From NCBI GenBank assembly GCA_964522445.1, contig CAZFUY010000094.1:1-11758 (forward strand): 11,758 nucleotides of DNA, given 5' to 3'. Positions 1 through 5,164 of the stretch are shown here, in pieces. The notes beneath the pieces are model-generated. The model was not told where the DNA came from and made no database searches. It worked only from the letters and a program-made list of their open reading frames with translations. The position numbers were made by a program, and so were the translations under genes. Position 1 is the stretch's first letter. Every line of letters begins with the position of its first letter. This DNA is from CAZFUY01 sp964522445. GTDB lineage: Bacteria; Pseudomonadota; Gammaproteobacteria; SZUA-229.

Positions 1-5
1 CTTCA

Positions 6-32
6 CCACAGAGACACAAAGAACACAGAGAA
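6..32. repeat. Short imperfect tandem repeat, three 9-base units
   Basis: Three consecutive 9-base units (CCACAGAGA, CACAAAGAA, CACAGAGAA) lie at the left edge of the window, next to the REP-like pair. No coding frame is supported here. Short CACAGAG-type repeats of this kind are, from memory, frequent between genes in environmental proteobacteria. It could also be the edge of a larger repeat cut by the window. Confidence 0.4.
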
Positions 33-47
33 AATCTTTAAAAAAAT

Positions 48-115
48 TGTAGGAGCGGCTTTAGCCACGATTAATCATTAAACAAAATTATTTCGCGGCT
101 AAAGCCACTCCTACA
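48..115. repeat. Inverted pair of REP-like palindromic units
   Basis: Two 23-base units, 48-70 and 93-115, are reverse complements at 21 of 23 positions and are separated by 22 AT-rich bases. Each begins with TGTAGGAG on its own strand and contains the small palindrome GGCTTTAGCC. This paired layout is that of the REP/BIME class of intergenic repeats. Transcribed, the pair could form one long hairpin. There is no coding sequence in this stretch. Confidence 0.7.
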
Positions 116-197
116 GGTACAAACTAAGAAATAGGGCTGGGGAATATTTATGTGTATAATGCCAACCCTTGCGATAGCGCTATAAAAAATACAAATA

Positions 198-425
198 GAG
201 ACCTTTGCACGAAAGAAATCCCGTCATCCCGGTATGCTTTTAAGCCGGGATCTAGTGAGCTTAAGCCAGAAAGATGCAAGATTCCTGCTAGAAGCATGCA
301 GGATAAAAGCGCCCGGAGCGCTTTTAAACAGGCTATGCCTGGCCGTAAGGCGGAGGACAGGAGTCCGAAGTAATGACAATGAAACTGGTAATTGTTAAAA
401 TAATTTTCTTTCGTGCAAAGGCCTC
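198..425. mobile_element. MITE-like non-autonomous element, 228 bp
   Basis: The left end (198-218, starting GAGACCTTTGCACG) and right end (405-425) are 21-base inverted repeats that differ at one position, GAGACC against GAGGCC. The interior has no transposase frame. It is more GC-rich than its surroundings and holds nested palindromes: 226-232 with 245-251 (ATCCCGG/CCGGGAT) and 305-312 with 318-325 (AAAAGCGC/GCGCTTTT). The terminal sequence resembles ends of IS5-family elements as I remember them, which is inference. No clear target-site duplication is visible. An open frame through 152-373 is only read-through of these palindromes and is not called a gene. Confidence 0.75.
373..401 (+). promoter_or_regulatory. 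Candidate sigma70 promoter inside the MITE, facing yggX
   Basis: ATGACA (373-378) and TAAAAT (396-401) each match the sigma70 consensus at five of six positions and are exactly 17 bases apart. Transcription would start near 408, about 50 bases before the yggX start codon. The right end of the element is only 34 bases from that codon, so the native yggX promoter has either been replaced or lies beyond the element. Confidence 0.55.
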
Positions 426-459
426 AAACAAAATTTAAAAAGTATTAACGAGAAAGATT

Positions 460-744
460 ATGACTAGAGTAGTTCAATGTATAGTTTTAAAAACTGAAGC
501 AGAAGGCCTGGATAAATACACTCATCCCGGCGACCTTGGCCAGCGTATTTATGACAATGTGTCTAAAGAAGGCTGGAAACAATGGTTAGACCGTTTAACT
601 ATTATTATTAATGAAAATGGCCTGAACACAGCCGATATAAAAGCACTTGAGTTGATTGAAAAGCATATGCTGGGTTTCTTTTTTAATGAAGGTGATTTTG
701 GTCAGATGCCTTCAGGATTTCAACCCGCTGACGGTAAAAAATAA
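460..744 (+). CDS. yggX: YggX-family Fe(II)-trafficking / oxidative damage protection protein
   Basis: This 94-aa protein matches the small cytosolic YggX family, usually about 90 residues. That family protects Fe-S enzymes from oxidative damage and has been linked to labile iron handling. Visible family marks are Cys7 in a TRVVQC start, EAEGLD at 13-18, the HPGDLGQRIYD segment, the GWKQWL segment, and the C-terminal EKHMLGFFF helix followed by a short acidic tail. GAGAAAG about six bases upstream of the ATG is a fair ribosome binding site. In many gammaproteobacteria yggX follows mutY. Here it stands alone, with a MITE-like element immediately upstream and another element end 32 bases downstream. 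The terminator at 810-847 closes the unit. Confidence 0.93.
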   Translation: MTRVVQCIVLKTEAEGLDKYTHPGDLGQRIYDNVSKEGWKQWLDRLTIIINENGLNTADIKALELIEKHMLGFFFNEGDFGQMPSGFQPADGKK

Positions 745-776
745 TATTATCTGCACTAATTAGAGTGCCTCTATCA

Positions 777-792
777 TGCAAAGGTCTCTATT
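777..792. repeat. Solo copy of the mobile-element terminal repeat
   Basis: The reverse complement of this 16-base stretch, AATAGAGACCTTTGCA, is identical to 194-209 at the left end of the element upstream of yggX, and it is in inverted orientation. No partner end is visible nearby other than the 198-425 element itself. It may be a truncated second insertion, or the outer end of a unit that once enclosed yggX. Confidence 0.55.
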
Positions 793-809
793 AATTAAAC
801 ATAGAAATT

Positions 810-847
810 AAAAAGGGTATTAAGGGATTGATACCCTTAACCTTTTT
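810..847. terminator. Bidirectional rho-independent terminator
   Basis: AAAAAGG (810-816) pairs with CCTTTTT (841-847) and TTAAGGG (820-826) pairs with CCCTTAA (834-840). This gives 14 base pairs interrupted by a three-base bulge, with a 7-base loop. A runs on one side and T runs on the other give a U tract in either direction. It lies between the convergent yggX (plus) and the 101-aa gene (minus) and can serve both. Confidence 0.85.
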
Positions 848-871
848 ACTCAATTAAAAGTCACACTCAAT

Positions 872-1177
872 TTAATCTGCTTTTCGATAACGCCAGATAG
901 CCTCATAAAATTCAAGAATCTTTTCGGCAGCTTTACTCTGCGCATCATCACCCAAAGCCTCGACCATCGCCTGAATTGTTGCTCCATCAGTATCCGGGTT
1001 CATTTCTTCCATAAATGTCATAAAAGCAAAACCCATTTCTTCTGGAAGATCAACTTCAGGCGATATGTGAATCAGACTCTCCGAGATAGCCCTGGTTAAG
1101 CGCTCAGATTGAGTACCCGGCCCACACAGTATGTGGACAGCCGTATAAAATCTTTCCCAGCTGTTTGTCAGAGGCAT
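872..1177 (-). CDS. Conserved-looking hypothetical protein, 101 aa
   Basis: I do not recognise this family. The protein is soluble, acidic, probably all helical, and has no signal peptide or membrane segment. It opens with MPLTNSWERFYTAVHILCG and ends with the aromatic, basic FYEAIWRYRKAD. There is a single cysteine at position 18 and no obvious catalytic or metal-binding motif. A GGATAA ribosome binding site precedes the ATG on the minus strand. Upstream is the chemoreceptor gene on the same strand, but 314 bases separate them, so independent transcription is likely. It ends in the bidirectional terminator shared with yggX. Coding character is supported by the good start, codon pattern and terminator; the function is unknown. 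Confidence 0.75.
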   Translation of the reverse strand: MPLTNSWERFYTAVHILCGPGTQSERLTRAISESLIHISPEVDLPEEMGFAFMTFMEEMNPDTDGATIQAMVEALGDDAQSKAAEKILEFYEAIWRYRKAD

Positions 1178-1491
1178 AATTTATCCTTATAAAATTTAAT
1201 ATTGGAATATTTACTGACCTGTCAGAGCCGATATTATGAACACTAACTAGAAATTAAGGCATGTTCAACATAATCCTGTCCATTTTATCATATTTAATTA
1301 GCAATACTGCCTTTTTCTTTTAACTGACAGGCATTAACAGGCGCAGTAAAACATATAGAAAGGTATATCCAGAGGCTATAGAGTGAAGAACTTAGTATAT
1401 TTATAAGAAGTAAAAACTAATTTTTTGTTAAGAGGGATATTTTTTTCAATTTTTATAAATTTTAATGATAGGAGACTCTCTAATTTTTTAA
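1178..1491. other. 314-bp intergenic region without a supported gene
   Basis: AT-rich and stop-rich in all frames. It holds a perfect short palindrome CTGACCTGTCAG (1214-1225), and the same 8-base half CTGACAGG recurs at 1324-1331. This should contain the promoter of the 101-aa gene, but no convincing -35/-10 pair was found. A 20-codon frame at 1261-1323 lacks a properly spaced ribosome binding site and is not called. Confidence 0.6.
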
Positions 1492-1495
1492 TTAG
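1480..1495 (-). terminator. Weak hairpin at the end of the chemoreceptor gene
   Basis: CTAATT (1480-1485) and AATTAG (1490-1495) form a perfect 6-bp AT-only stem with a TTTT loop that overlaps the stop codon. It has almost no G-C pairs, so it may be only a weak terminator or a 3' end stabiliser. Confidence 0.3.
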
Positions 1496-3168
1496 AACAG
1501 CCCATCATCATCAACAATACTGGAACTGAAATCATCTGGCAGGCTATCTTTATTACCCAGATCAAAATTAGAAAACTGTTTCTGCATATCTACAGATAGT
1601 TTATTTAGCCGAATGCTGGCATCACTATTGTACTGGGCAGCATCAACCGTACCCGCACTCATTTGATTGATATTAATGATATTACGATCCATTTCTTCGG
1701 CAACTACAGCCTGTTGATTTGTTACAGTCACAATCTGGGTATTCACATTATTAATCTGGTTAACTGAATCCATAATTTTATTAAGTGCAGCCTCAGCAAG
1801 CTTTGAATCCTCAATAGCATCATAAGCCTGCTTACGTCCTTTTCCCATAACATGAGCCGCATTATCAATGCCTGTGCGTAACTCTTCGATAACACTATTA
1901 ATCTCATCCGTTGCCACCTGGGTTCGGCCTGCCAGCATACGCACTTCATCAGCAACAACAGCAAAACCACGCCCCTGGTCTCCTGCACGAGCCGCCTCAA
2001 TAGAAGCATTAAGTGCTAACAGGCTGGTCTGGTCAGCTATGCCATGGATAACTGACATAATAGATAAAATATCATCACCCCTATCTTCAAGATCAGTAAT
2101 AGCCTCAGATGTGTCTTCAAGTCGATGAACAAACTGATCAATGCTGTTATGCACCTGATTGGTGATTTGTTTGCCTTTTTCGGCACTTTCACCCGCATTA
2201 ATTACAGCCTGAAGCGCCTCTTCAGCACTGCGCTTTGTCTCAGCAACGGTTGCATTCATTTTATTCATGGCCGTTGCCACGCGCTCTGTTTCAACTTGCT
2301 GCTCACTCATTAAGTCGAAGGTCTGCTTACTTGATGACGAGAGTATAAGCGCATCCTGTGTAACATCTTTAGAGGTTTCTATTAATTTACCAATGATGGT
2401 CTGTAGTCGCGCCTGCATAAGCTTCATAGCCATCAGTAACTCTCCTACCTCATCATTATTGGCAACATTGATAGCCTGGTTAAGATCTCCACCCGCAATT
2501 CCTTTGGCAATATTGATCACCTGGTAGATTGGTTGCATCATTGTTTTGTAAAATAACCATAGAGAAGTGATAAGAATAACTGGCGTAAGAAGTGCCAGAA
2601 AAACCATAACTTCTTTAGAGACAAGCCCTAAAGACCAGAGAGCATCACCTGTAAAAGGCAACACTGAAGCAACTAGTAAAGCGACACTCATCCGCTTCAT
2701 CAGACTAATATCAGTAATTTTGAATTTATTGGGAATAGCGGATATTTTCTTGCTATTAAGCTTTTCATAAAGAGACTCGGCTGCAGAAATTTGCTCACGA
2801 GTAGGCCGAGTTCTTACCGACTGATAGCCGATAATTTTATTATTATTATCCGCAACTGACGTTACAAAGGCATCAACCCAATAATAATCACCATTTTTAC
2901 ATCGGTTCTTAACAATGCCCCGCCATGTCTGGCTTCCCTTCTCTGAGGAAATGGTATCCCATAAATTCTTAAATGCTTCTGGCGGCATATCTGGGTGACG
3001 CACAATATTGTGGCTTTTACCGATTAGCTCTTCTTCACTAAAACCACTAATCCTGACAAATTCCCTGTTTGCATAAGTGATCTGTCCTTTTAGATCCGTC
3101 GTTGAGATGATAGTGGTATTGTCACCCAGGGTGACTTCTTTTTGTGTAACCGGGAGATTCTTCTTCAT
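1492..3168 (-). CDS. Aer-like PAS-HAMP methyl-accepting chemotaxis protein
   Basis: This 558-aa inner-membrane chemoreceptor signals to the CheA/CheW array. An N-terminal PAS domain (about 20-125) has the Aer-type core, with an RHPDMP motif at 57-62 and a YYWVDAFVTSV strand, suggesting FAD or another cofactor and redox or energy sensing. Two membrane segments (about 160-178 and 187-207) form a hairpin with little periplasmic loop. A HAMP domain (about 208-262) and the long signalling coiled coil follow. The conserved tip lies around 377-416, with NASIEAARAGDQGRGFAVVA at 387-406. There is no C-terminal NWETF-type CheR/CheB tether; the tail ends acidic, DDDGLF. The ribosome binding site is weak. 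The gene is monocistronic, upstream of the 101-aa gene but far from it. Confidence 0.92.
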   Translation of the reverse strand: MKKNLPVTQKEVTLGDNTTIISTTDLKGQITYANREFVRISGFSEEELIGKSHNIVRHPDMPPEAFKNLWDTISSEKGSQTWRGIVKNRCKNGDYYWVDAFVTSVADNNNKIIGYQSVRTRPTREQISAAESLYEKLNSKKISAIPNKFKITDISLMKRMSVALLVASVLPFTGDALWSLGLVSKEVMVFLALLTPVILITSLWLFYKTMMQPIYQVINIAKGIAGGDLNQAINVANNDEVGELLMAMKLMQARLQTIIGKLIETSKDVTQDALILSSSSKQTFDLMSEQQVETERVATAMNKMNATVAETKRSAEEALQAVINAGESAEKGKQITNQVHNSIDQFVHRLEDTSEAITDLEDRGDDILSIMSVIHGIADQTSLLALNASIEAARAGDQGRGFAVVADEVRMLAGRTQVATDEINSVIEELRTGIDNAAHVMGKGRKQAYDAIEDSKLAEAALNKIMDSVNQINNVNTQIVTVTNQQAVVAEEMDRNIININQMSAGTVDAAQYNSDASIRLNKLSVDMQKQFSNFDLGNKDSLPDDFSSSIVDDDGLF

Positions 3169-3182
3169 CTTGTCACTTTAAT

Positions 3183-3211
3183 ATTGTATTTAATCAGTAG
3201 TGAATTATCAG
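3183..3211 (-). promoter_or_regulatory. Candidate sigma70 promoter of the chemoreceptor gene
   Basis: Read on the minus strand, CTGATA (3206-3211; 4 of 6 matches to -35) and TACAAT (3183-3188; 5 of 6 matches to -10) are separated by 17 bases. The transcript would have a very short leader before the ATG at 3168. The -35 box is overlapped by a perfect palindrome. Confidence 0.4.
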
Positions 3212-3222
3212 CACAGTGATAA
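3205..3222. promoter_or_regulatory. Palindrome overlapping the -35 box, possible operator
   Basis: TTATCA (3205-3210), GCACAG, TGATAA (3217-3222) form a perfect 6-6-6 inverted repeat over the -35 box of the candidate chemoreceptor promoter. The position would suit a repressor. It does not fit the FNR/ANR pattern TTGAT-N4-ATCAA. The regulator is unknown. Confidence 0.35.
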
Positions 3223-3431
3223 CCTTGCGAATAAGTTGAGTATAGTTAAGAATAAAACTCATAAACCCAACAGATAGTCACCTTATTGATAATGAATACT
3301 GTCTTCCATATAACGAGACAAACTGGAAGCTCGCATAGATGGTCATAGTCCAGCTAATTTCCCAGGATAATAATAACTATCAAACAGGAATATCAGGAAA
3401 AAATAGTTATTGAAATACCGTGTTAATTATT

Positions 3432-3785
3432 TTATCCCGCACCACCACAGCCGCCACATGAACCGCTACCACCCGAATTAGCAAATACATTTTTAAATAC
3501 AAAACTCTGATTTAAACCATCGGTTTTATAATCAATTTCAACACCTTCTAAAAAGCTAAGCGCAATCGCATCAACATAAAGGTTCATGCCATTTTTCTGA
3601 GCAACCGCATCAAAGAGGCTTTCTTCTGTCACATAAGTCATGCCATAGGTCATGCCACTACAGCCACCACCCGATACAAAAATGCGGATACCTTTAACGC
3701 CTTCTTCCTTATCGATAATATTCTGCAACTGCACTGCCGCTTCATCGGAGACCTTAATTTCATCTGTTAACTGTGTATTGAACAT
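3432..3785 (-). CDS. A-type iron-sulfur carrier (IscA/ErpA/HesB family)
   Basis: This 117-aa cytosolic carrier would deliver Fe-S clusters to apo-proteins. The HesB/IscA fold spans about residues 8-113. The conserved GGGCSGM motif (39-45) carries Cys42, and the LYVD/FLEG...IDY core is present. The other two ligands are Cys110 and Cys113 in a glycine-rich tail, SGSCGGCGGAG. That tail is odd: typical IscA and ErpA proteins end with C-x-C, whereas here the pair is C-x-x-C. The residues are otherwise closest to the ErpA/IscA type, but the subtype is not settled and no symbol is given. The gene diverges from soxYZ and is not next to an isc or suf operon. Confidence 0.88.
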   Translation of the reverse strand: MFNTQLTDEIKVSDEAAVQLQNIIDKEEGVKGIRIFVSGGGCSGMTYGMTYVTEESLFDAVAQKNGMNLYVDAIALSFLEGVEIDYKTDGLNQSFVFKNVFANSGGSGSCGGCGGAG

Positions 3786-3847
3786 GGTGCAACCTATCTA
3801 TTTTATTGGACAGACGCATTTTAGCATGCCGGCACAAAACCTTTAAC

Positions 3848-3860
3848 CTACAAATTGTAG
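3848..3860. promoter_or_regulatory. Perfect 13-base palindrome upstream of the Fe-S carrier gene
   Basis: CTACAA-A-TTGTAG is a perfect inverted repeat 62 bases upstream of the Fe-S carrier start codon, in the divergent soxY region. It is a candidate protein-binding site for either direction; no known regulator is recognised. Confidence 0.3.
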
Positions 3861-3883
3861 CGATTCAAAATGCACTATCAGAC

Positions 3884-3898
3884 ATTGCAAACTGCAAT
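3884..3898. promoter_or_regulatory. ATTGCA-N3-TGCAAT palindrome upstream of soxYZ
   Basis: This perfect 6-3-6 inverted repeat sits 60-80 bases upstream of the candidate sigma54 promoter, a typical place for an activator site. The half site ATTGCA recurs at 4024-4029 in the soxY leader. The binding protein is unknown. Confidence 0.35.
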
Positions 3899-3960
3899 AC
3901 ACGCCTCCTCATATATTTTTTATTCTTTGTAAGAGACTGATTTAAAAAGAATTTAAATAA

Positions 3961-3976
3961 TGGCATGTGAAATGCA
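3961..3976 (+). promoter_or_regulatory. Candidate sigma54 promoter for soxYZ
   Basis: TGGCATG-TGAA-ATGCA keeps the invariant GG (3962-3963) and GC (3974-3975) with exactly ten bases between them, as sigma54 promoters require. TGGCA and TGCA match the -24 and -12 elements. Transcription would start near 3987, leaving a leader of about 100 bases before soxY. No convincing sigma70 pair was found in this region. Chance occurrence cannot be excluded. Confidence 0.4.
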
Positions 3977-4019
3977 AACTAAATCCCATGAAATATAAAT
4001 TAAATCAGTATGAAACTTT

Positions 4020-4040
4020 AATCATTGCAATAATGATTGC
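4020..4040. promoter_or_regulatory. Nested palindromes in the soxY leader
   Basis: AATCATT (4020-4026) pairs with AATGATT (4032-4038), and GCAAT (4027-4031) pairs with ATTGC (4036-4040). The two symmetries overlap and share the ATTGCA half site with the upstream palindrome at 3884-3898. This could be an operator or a small leader RNA hairpin. Confidence 0.3.
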
Positions 4041-4080
4041 TTCTCTGCTGTCGATTATATTTTCACTCTTACATATATGA
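4033..4080 (+). CDS. Possible 15-aa hydrophobic leader peptide before soxY
   Basis: ATG at 4033 opens a frame encoding MIASLLSIIFSLLHI. Its TGA (4078-4080) is part of the TGAGGA ribosome binding site of soxY. Stop-to-start proximity would allow translational coupling. There is no good ribosome binding site for the peptide itself, so chance is quite likely. Confidence 0.2.
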   Translation: MIASLLSIIFSLLHI

Positions 4081-4090
4081 GGAAACCACA

Positions 4091-4561
4091 TTGAATCATC
4101 AAAGACGTTTAATGATGAAAGGCACTGTTGCTACTGCTGCCCTGGGCACTGCCATAGCCGCCGGCCTGATCACCCCCAGTCGAGTTCTGGCAAATAACTT
4201 TACGCCAGCTTTTAAAGCCAAAAGCTCAAAAGATGTGCTTAATAATTTGTTCCCCGGACAAACTATCGAGGAAAGTAAAGAGATTACTATTAAAGCTCCC
4301 GATATTGCTGAAAATGGCGCAGTAGTGCCTATTACTGTTAGCAGTAAACTTGGCAATATTGAATCCATTAACATTCTGGTTAATAACAATGCTACACCAC
4401 TGATTGCCAGTTTTAATCTTCCTGAAGGTGCTGAAGCTTTTGTTTCGACTCGTATAAAAATGGGTAAAACATCTAAAGTTGTTGCTGTCGCTAAAGTAGG
4501 TGACAAACTATATAGCGCTTCAAAAGAAGTTAAAGTAACTATTGGCGGCTGTGGAGGTTAA
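4091..4561 (+). CDS. soxY: SoxY, sulfur-carrier subunit of the SoxYZ complex
   Basis: SoxY carries sulfur intermediates on a C-terminal cysteine in the periplasm during thiosulfate oxidation, with SoxZ as partner. From a TTG start at 4091 the protein has 156 residues. Cys154 sits in the diagnostic C-terminal GGCGG, the swinging arm where SoxAX, SoxB and related enzymes act. I chose TTG because TGAGGA (4078-4083) is correctly spaced seven bases before it, and because the product then begins with a Tat-type signal: QRRLMMK, a hydrophobic stretch, then VLA before Asn35. An earlier TTG at 4037 gives an implausible extension, and ATG at 4112 would lose the twin arginine. soxZ follows three bases after the stop. 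No other sox genes are in the window. Confidence 0.93.
   Translation: MNHQRRLMMKGTVATAALGTAIAAGLITPSRVLANNFTPAFKAKSSKDVLNNLFPGQTIEESKEITIKAPDIAENGAVVPITVSSKLGNIESINILVNNNATPLIASFNLPEGAEAFVSTRIKMGKTSKVVAVAKVGDKLYSASKEVKVTIGGCGG
4553..4557 (+). promoter_or_regulatory. Ribosome binding site of soxZ inside the last soxY codons
   Basis: GGAGG, seven bases before the soxZ ATG, is formed by the codons for the two terminal glycines of the SoxY GGCGG arm (GGA GGT). The same bases thus encode the functional arm and start translation of its partner subunit, which favours coupled synthesis. Confidence 0.8.
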
Positions 4562-4564
4562 ATC

Positions 4565-4876
4565 ATGAGCTCAATTAAAATTCGCGCAAAAAACAAGAAT
4601 GGAATAACAACCGTTAAGGCTCTGATTAATCATCCTATGGAAACCGGCATGCGTAAGAATAAAAAAACAGGTAAATTAATTCCTGCGCATTACATTCAGG
4701 AATTAACTGTTGAACACAATGGAAAAATCGTACTCGATGCCCATTGGGGTACAGCCATTTCAAAAAATCCCTACCTGTCATTTCGCTTTAAAGATGGCAA
4801 AAAAGGTGACAGCATTAAATTAAGCTGGAAAGATAATCAGGGTAATACTGATAGCACTACTGGGAAAATAAAGTAA
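4565..4876 (+). CDS. soxZ: SoxZ, partner subunit of the SoxYZ sulfur carrier
   Basis: This 103-aa protein has the usual SoxZ length and immunoglobulin-like beta sandwich. Recognisable segments are the start SSIKIRAKNKNG, the HPMETGMRK motif with PAHYIQEL after it, and the late strand KNPYLSFRFKDGKKGDSIKL leading to WKDNQG. It has no signal peptide. SoxZ is known to cross the membrane as a heterodimer with SoxY, carried by the SoxY Tat signal. Translation starts from the GGAGG embedded in soxY. A hairpin terminator follows 59 bases after the stop, so soxYZ form a two-gene unit. Confidence 0.95.
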   Translation: MSSIKIRAKNKNGITTVKALINHPMETGMRKNKKTGKLIPAHYIQELTVEHNGKIVLDAHWGTAISKNPYLSFRFKDGKKGDSIKLSWKDNQGNTDSTTGKIK

Positions 4877-4935
4877 TAAATAATCTAGTTTTTCTCAGTC
4901 TAATTCTAACCATACTTAATCCGAGCATCCCTAAA

Positions 4936-4978
4936 AAAGCATTAGCCCACAAATAAAATATTTGCGGACTAATGCTTT
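4936..4978 (+). terminator. Terminator-like hairpin after soxYZ
   Basis: Arms 4936-4955 and 4959-4978 are 20 bases each, pair at 18 positions and enclose an AAA loop. The base of the stem is AAAGCATTAG with CTAATGCTTT. The T tract afterwards is short, so efficiency is uncertain. It separates soxYZ from the riboswitch transcript. Confidence 0.75.
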
Positions 4979-5039
4979 ATCTTTCCAAACAATCTCTATT
5001 TGCTTGCTATTTAACAACATACCCTATATCTTTCTACCA

Positions 5040-5160
5040 ATTCGAAAGGAGAATTCGGTGCAAATCCGAAACTGTCGCGCAACGGTAATTTGGTTTAAAC
5101 CAATAAGTCCGAACACCTGTCGAAGTGCCGATCTATCCATATTAACCTCGCGTAAAGGTA
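5040..5160 (+). ncRNA. Cobalamin riboswitch
   Basis: The region shows the conserved cobalamin aptamer core in order: AAAGGAGAATTCGGTGCAAA with a TTCGG/CCGAA stem (5054-5070), then CTGTCGCGCAACGGTAA (5072-5088), a variable AT-rich palindrome TTGGTTTAAACCAA (about 5089-5103), and AGTCCGAACACCTG (5106-5119). These correspond to the known P3-P6 core and its 3' partner. A weak sigma70-like element (TTGCTT at 5000-5005, CTATAT at 5024-5029) could start the RNA just upstream. The expression platform is the small hairpin at 5145-5159 over the ribosome binding site. The only gene downstream in the same direction is the cysteine-rich protein. Confidence 0.88.
5145..5159 (+). promoter_or_regulatory. Riboswitch expression hairpin covering the ribosome binding site
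   Basis: ACCT (5145-5148) pairs with AGGT (5156-5159) around the loop CGCGTAA. The 3' arm includes the Shine-Dalgarno AAAGG (5154-5158) of the gene at 5165. The loop CGCG (5149-5152) is complementary to CGCG in the aptamer core (5076-5079), matching the loop-loop contact known in this class. This indicates control of translation, off when cobalamin is bound. Confidence 0.65.
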
Positions 5161-5164
5161 AATC

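Noticed and set aside
152..373. 73-codon open frame on the plus strand
   Set aside because: It starts outside and runs through the palindromes of the MITE-like element, has no ribosome binding site, and its composition follows the repeats.
1261..1323. 20-codon hydrophobic frame, plus strand
   Set aside because: The only AAGG lies two bases before the ATG, too close to act as a ribosome binding site, and nothing else supports coding.
3205..3212. GCTGATAA on the minus strand as a sigma28 -10 box for the chemoreceptor
   Set aside because: Nothing like TAAAGTTT or TAAA occurs at the required distance upstream; the match is better explained by the palindrome.
3280..3296. TTGATAATGAATAC as an FNR/ANR box
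   Set aside because: Only the left half fits; the right half departs from ATCAA.
4099..4506. 135-codon minus-strand frame opposite soxY
   Set aside because: It is fully antisense to a clear soxY gene with a Tat signal and the GGCGG arm; the antisense product has no recognisable features.
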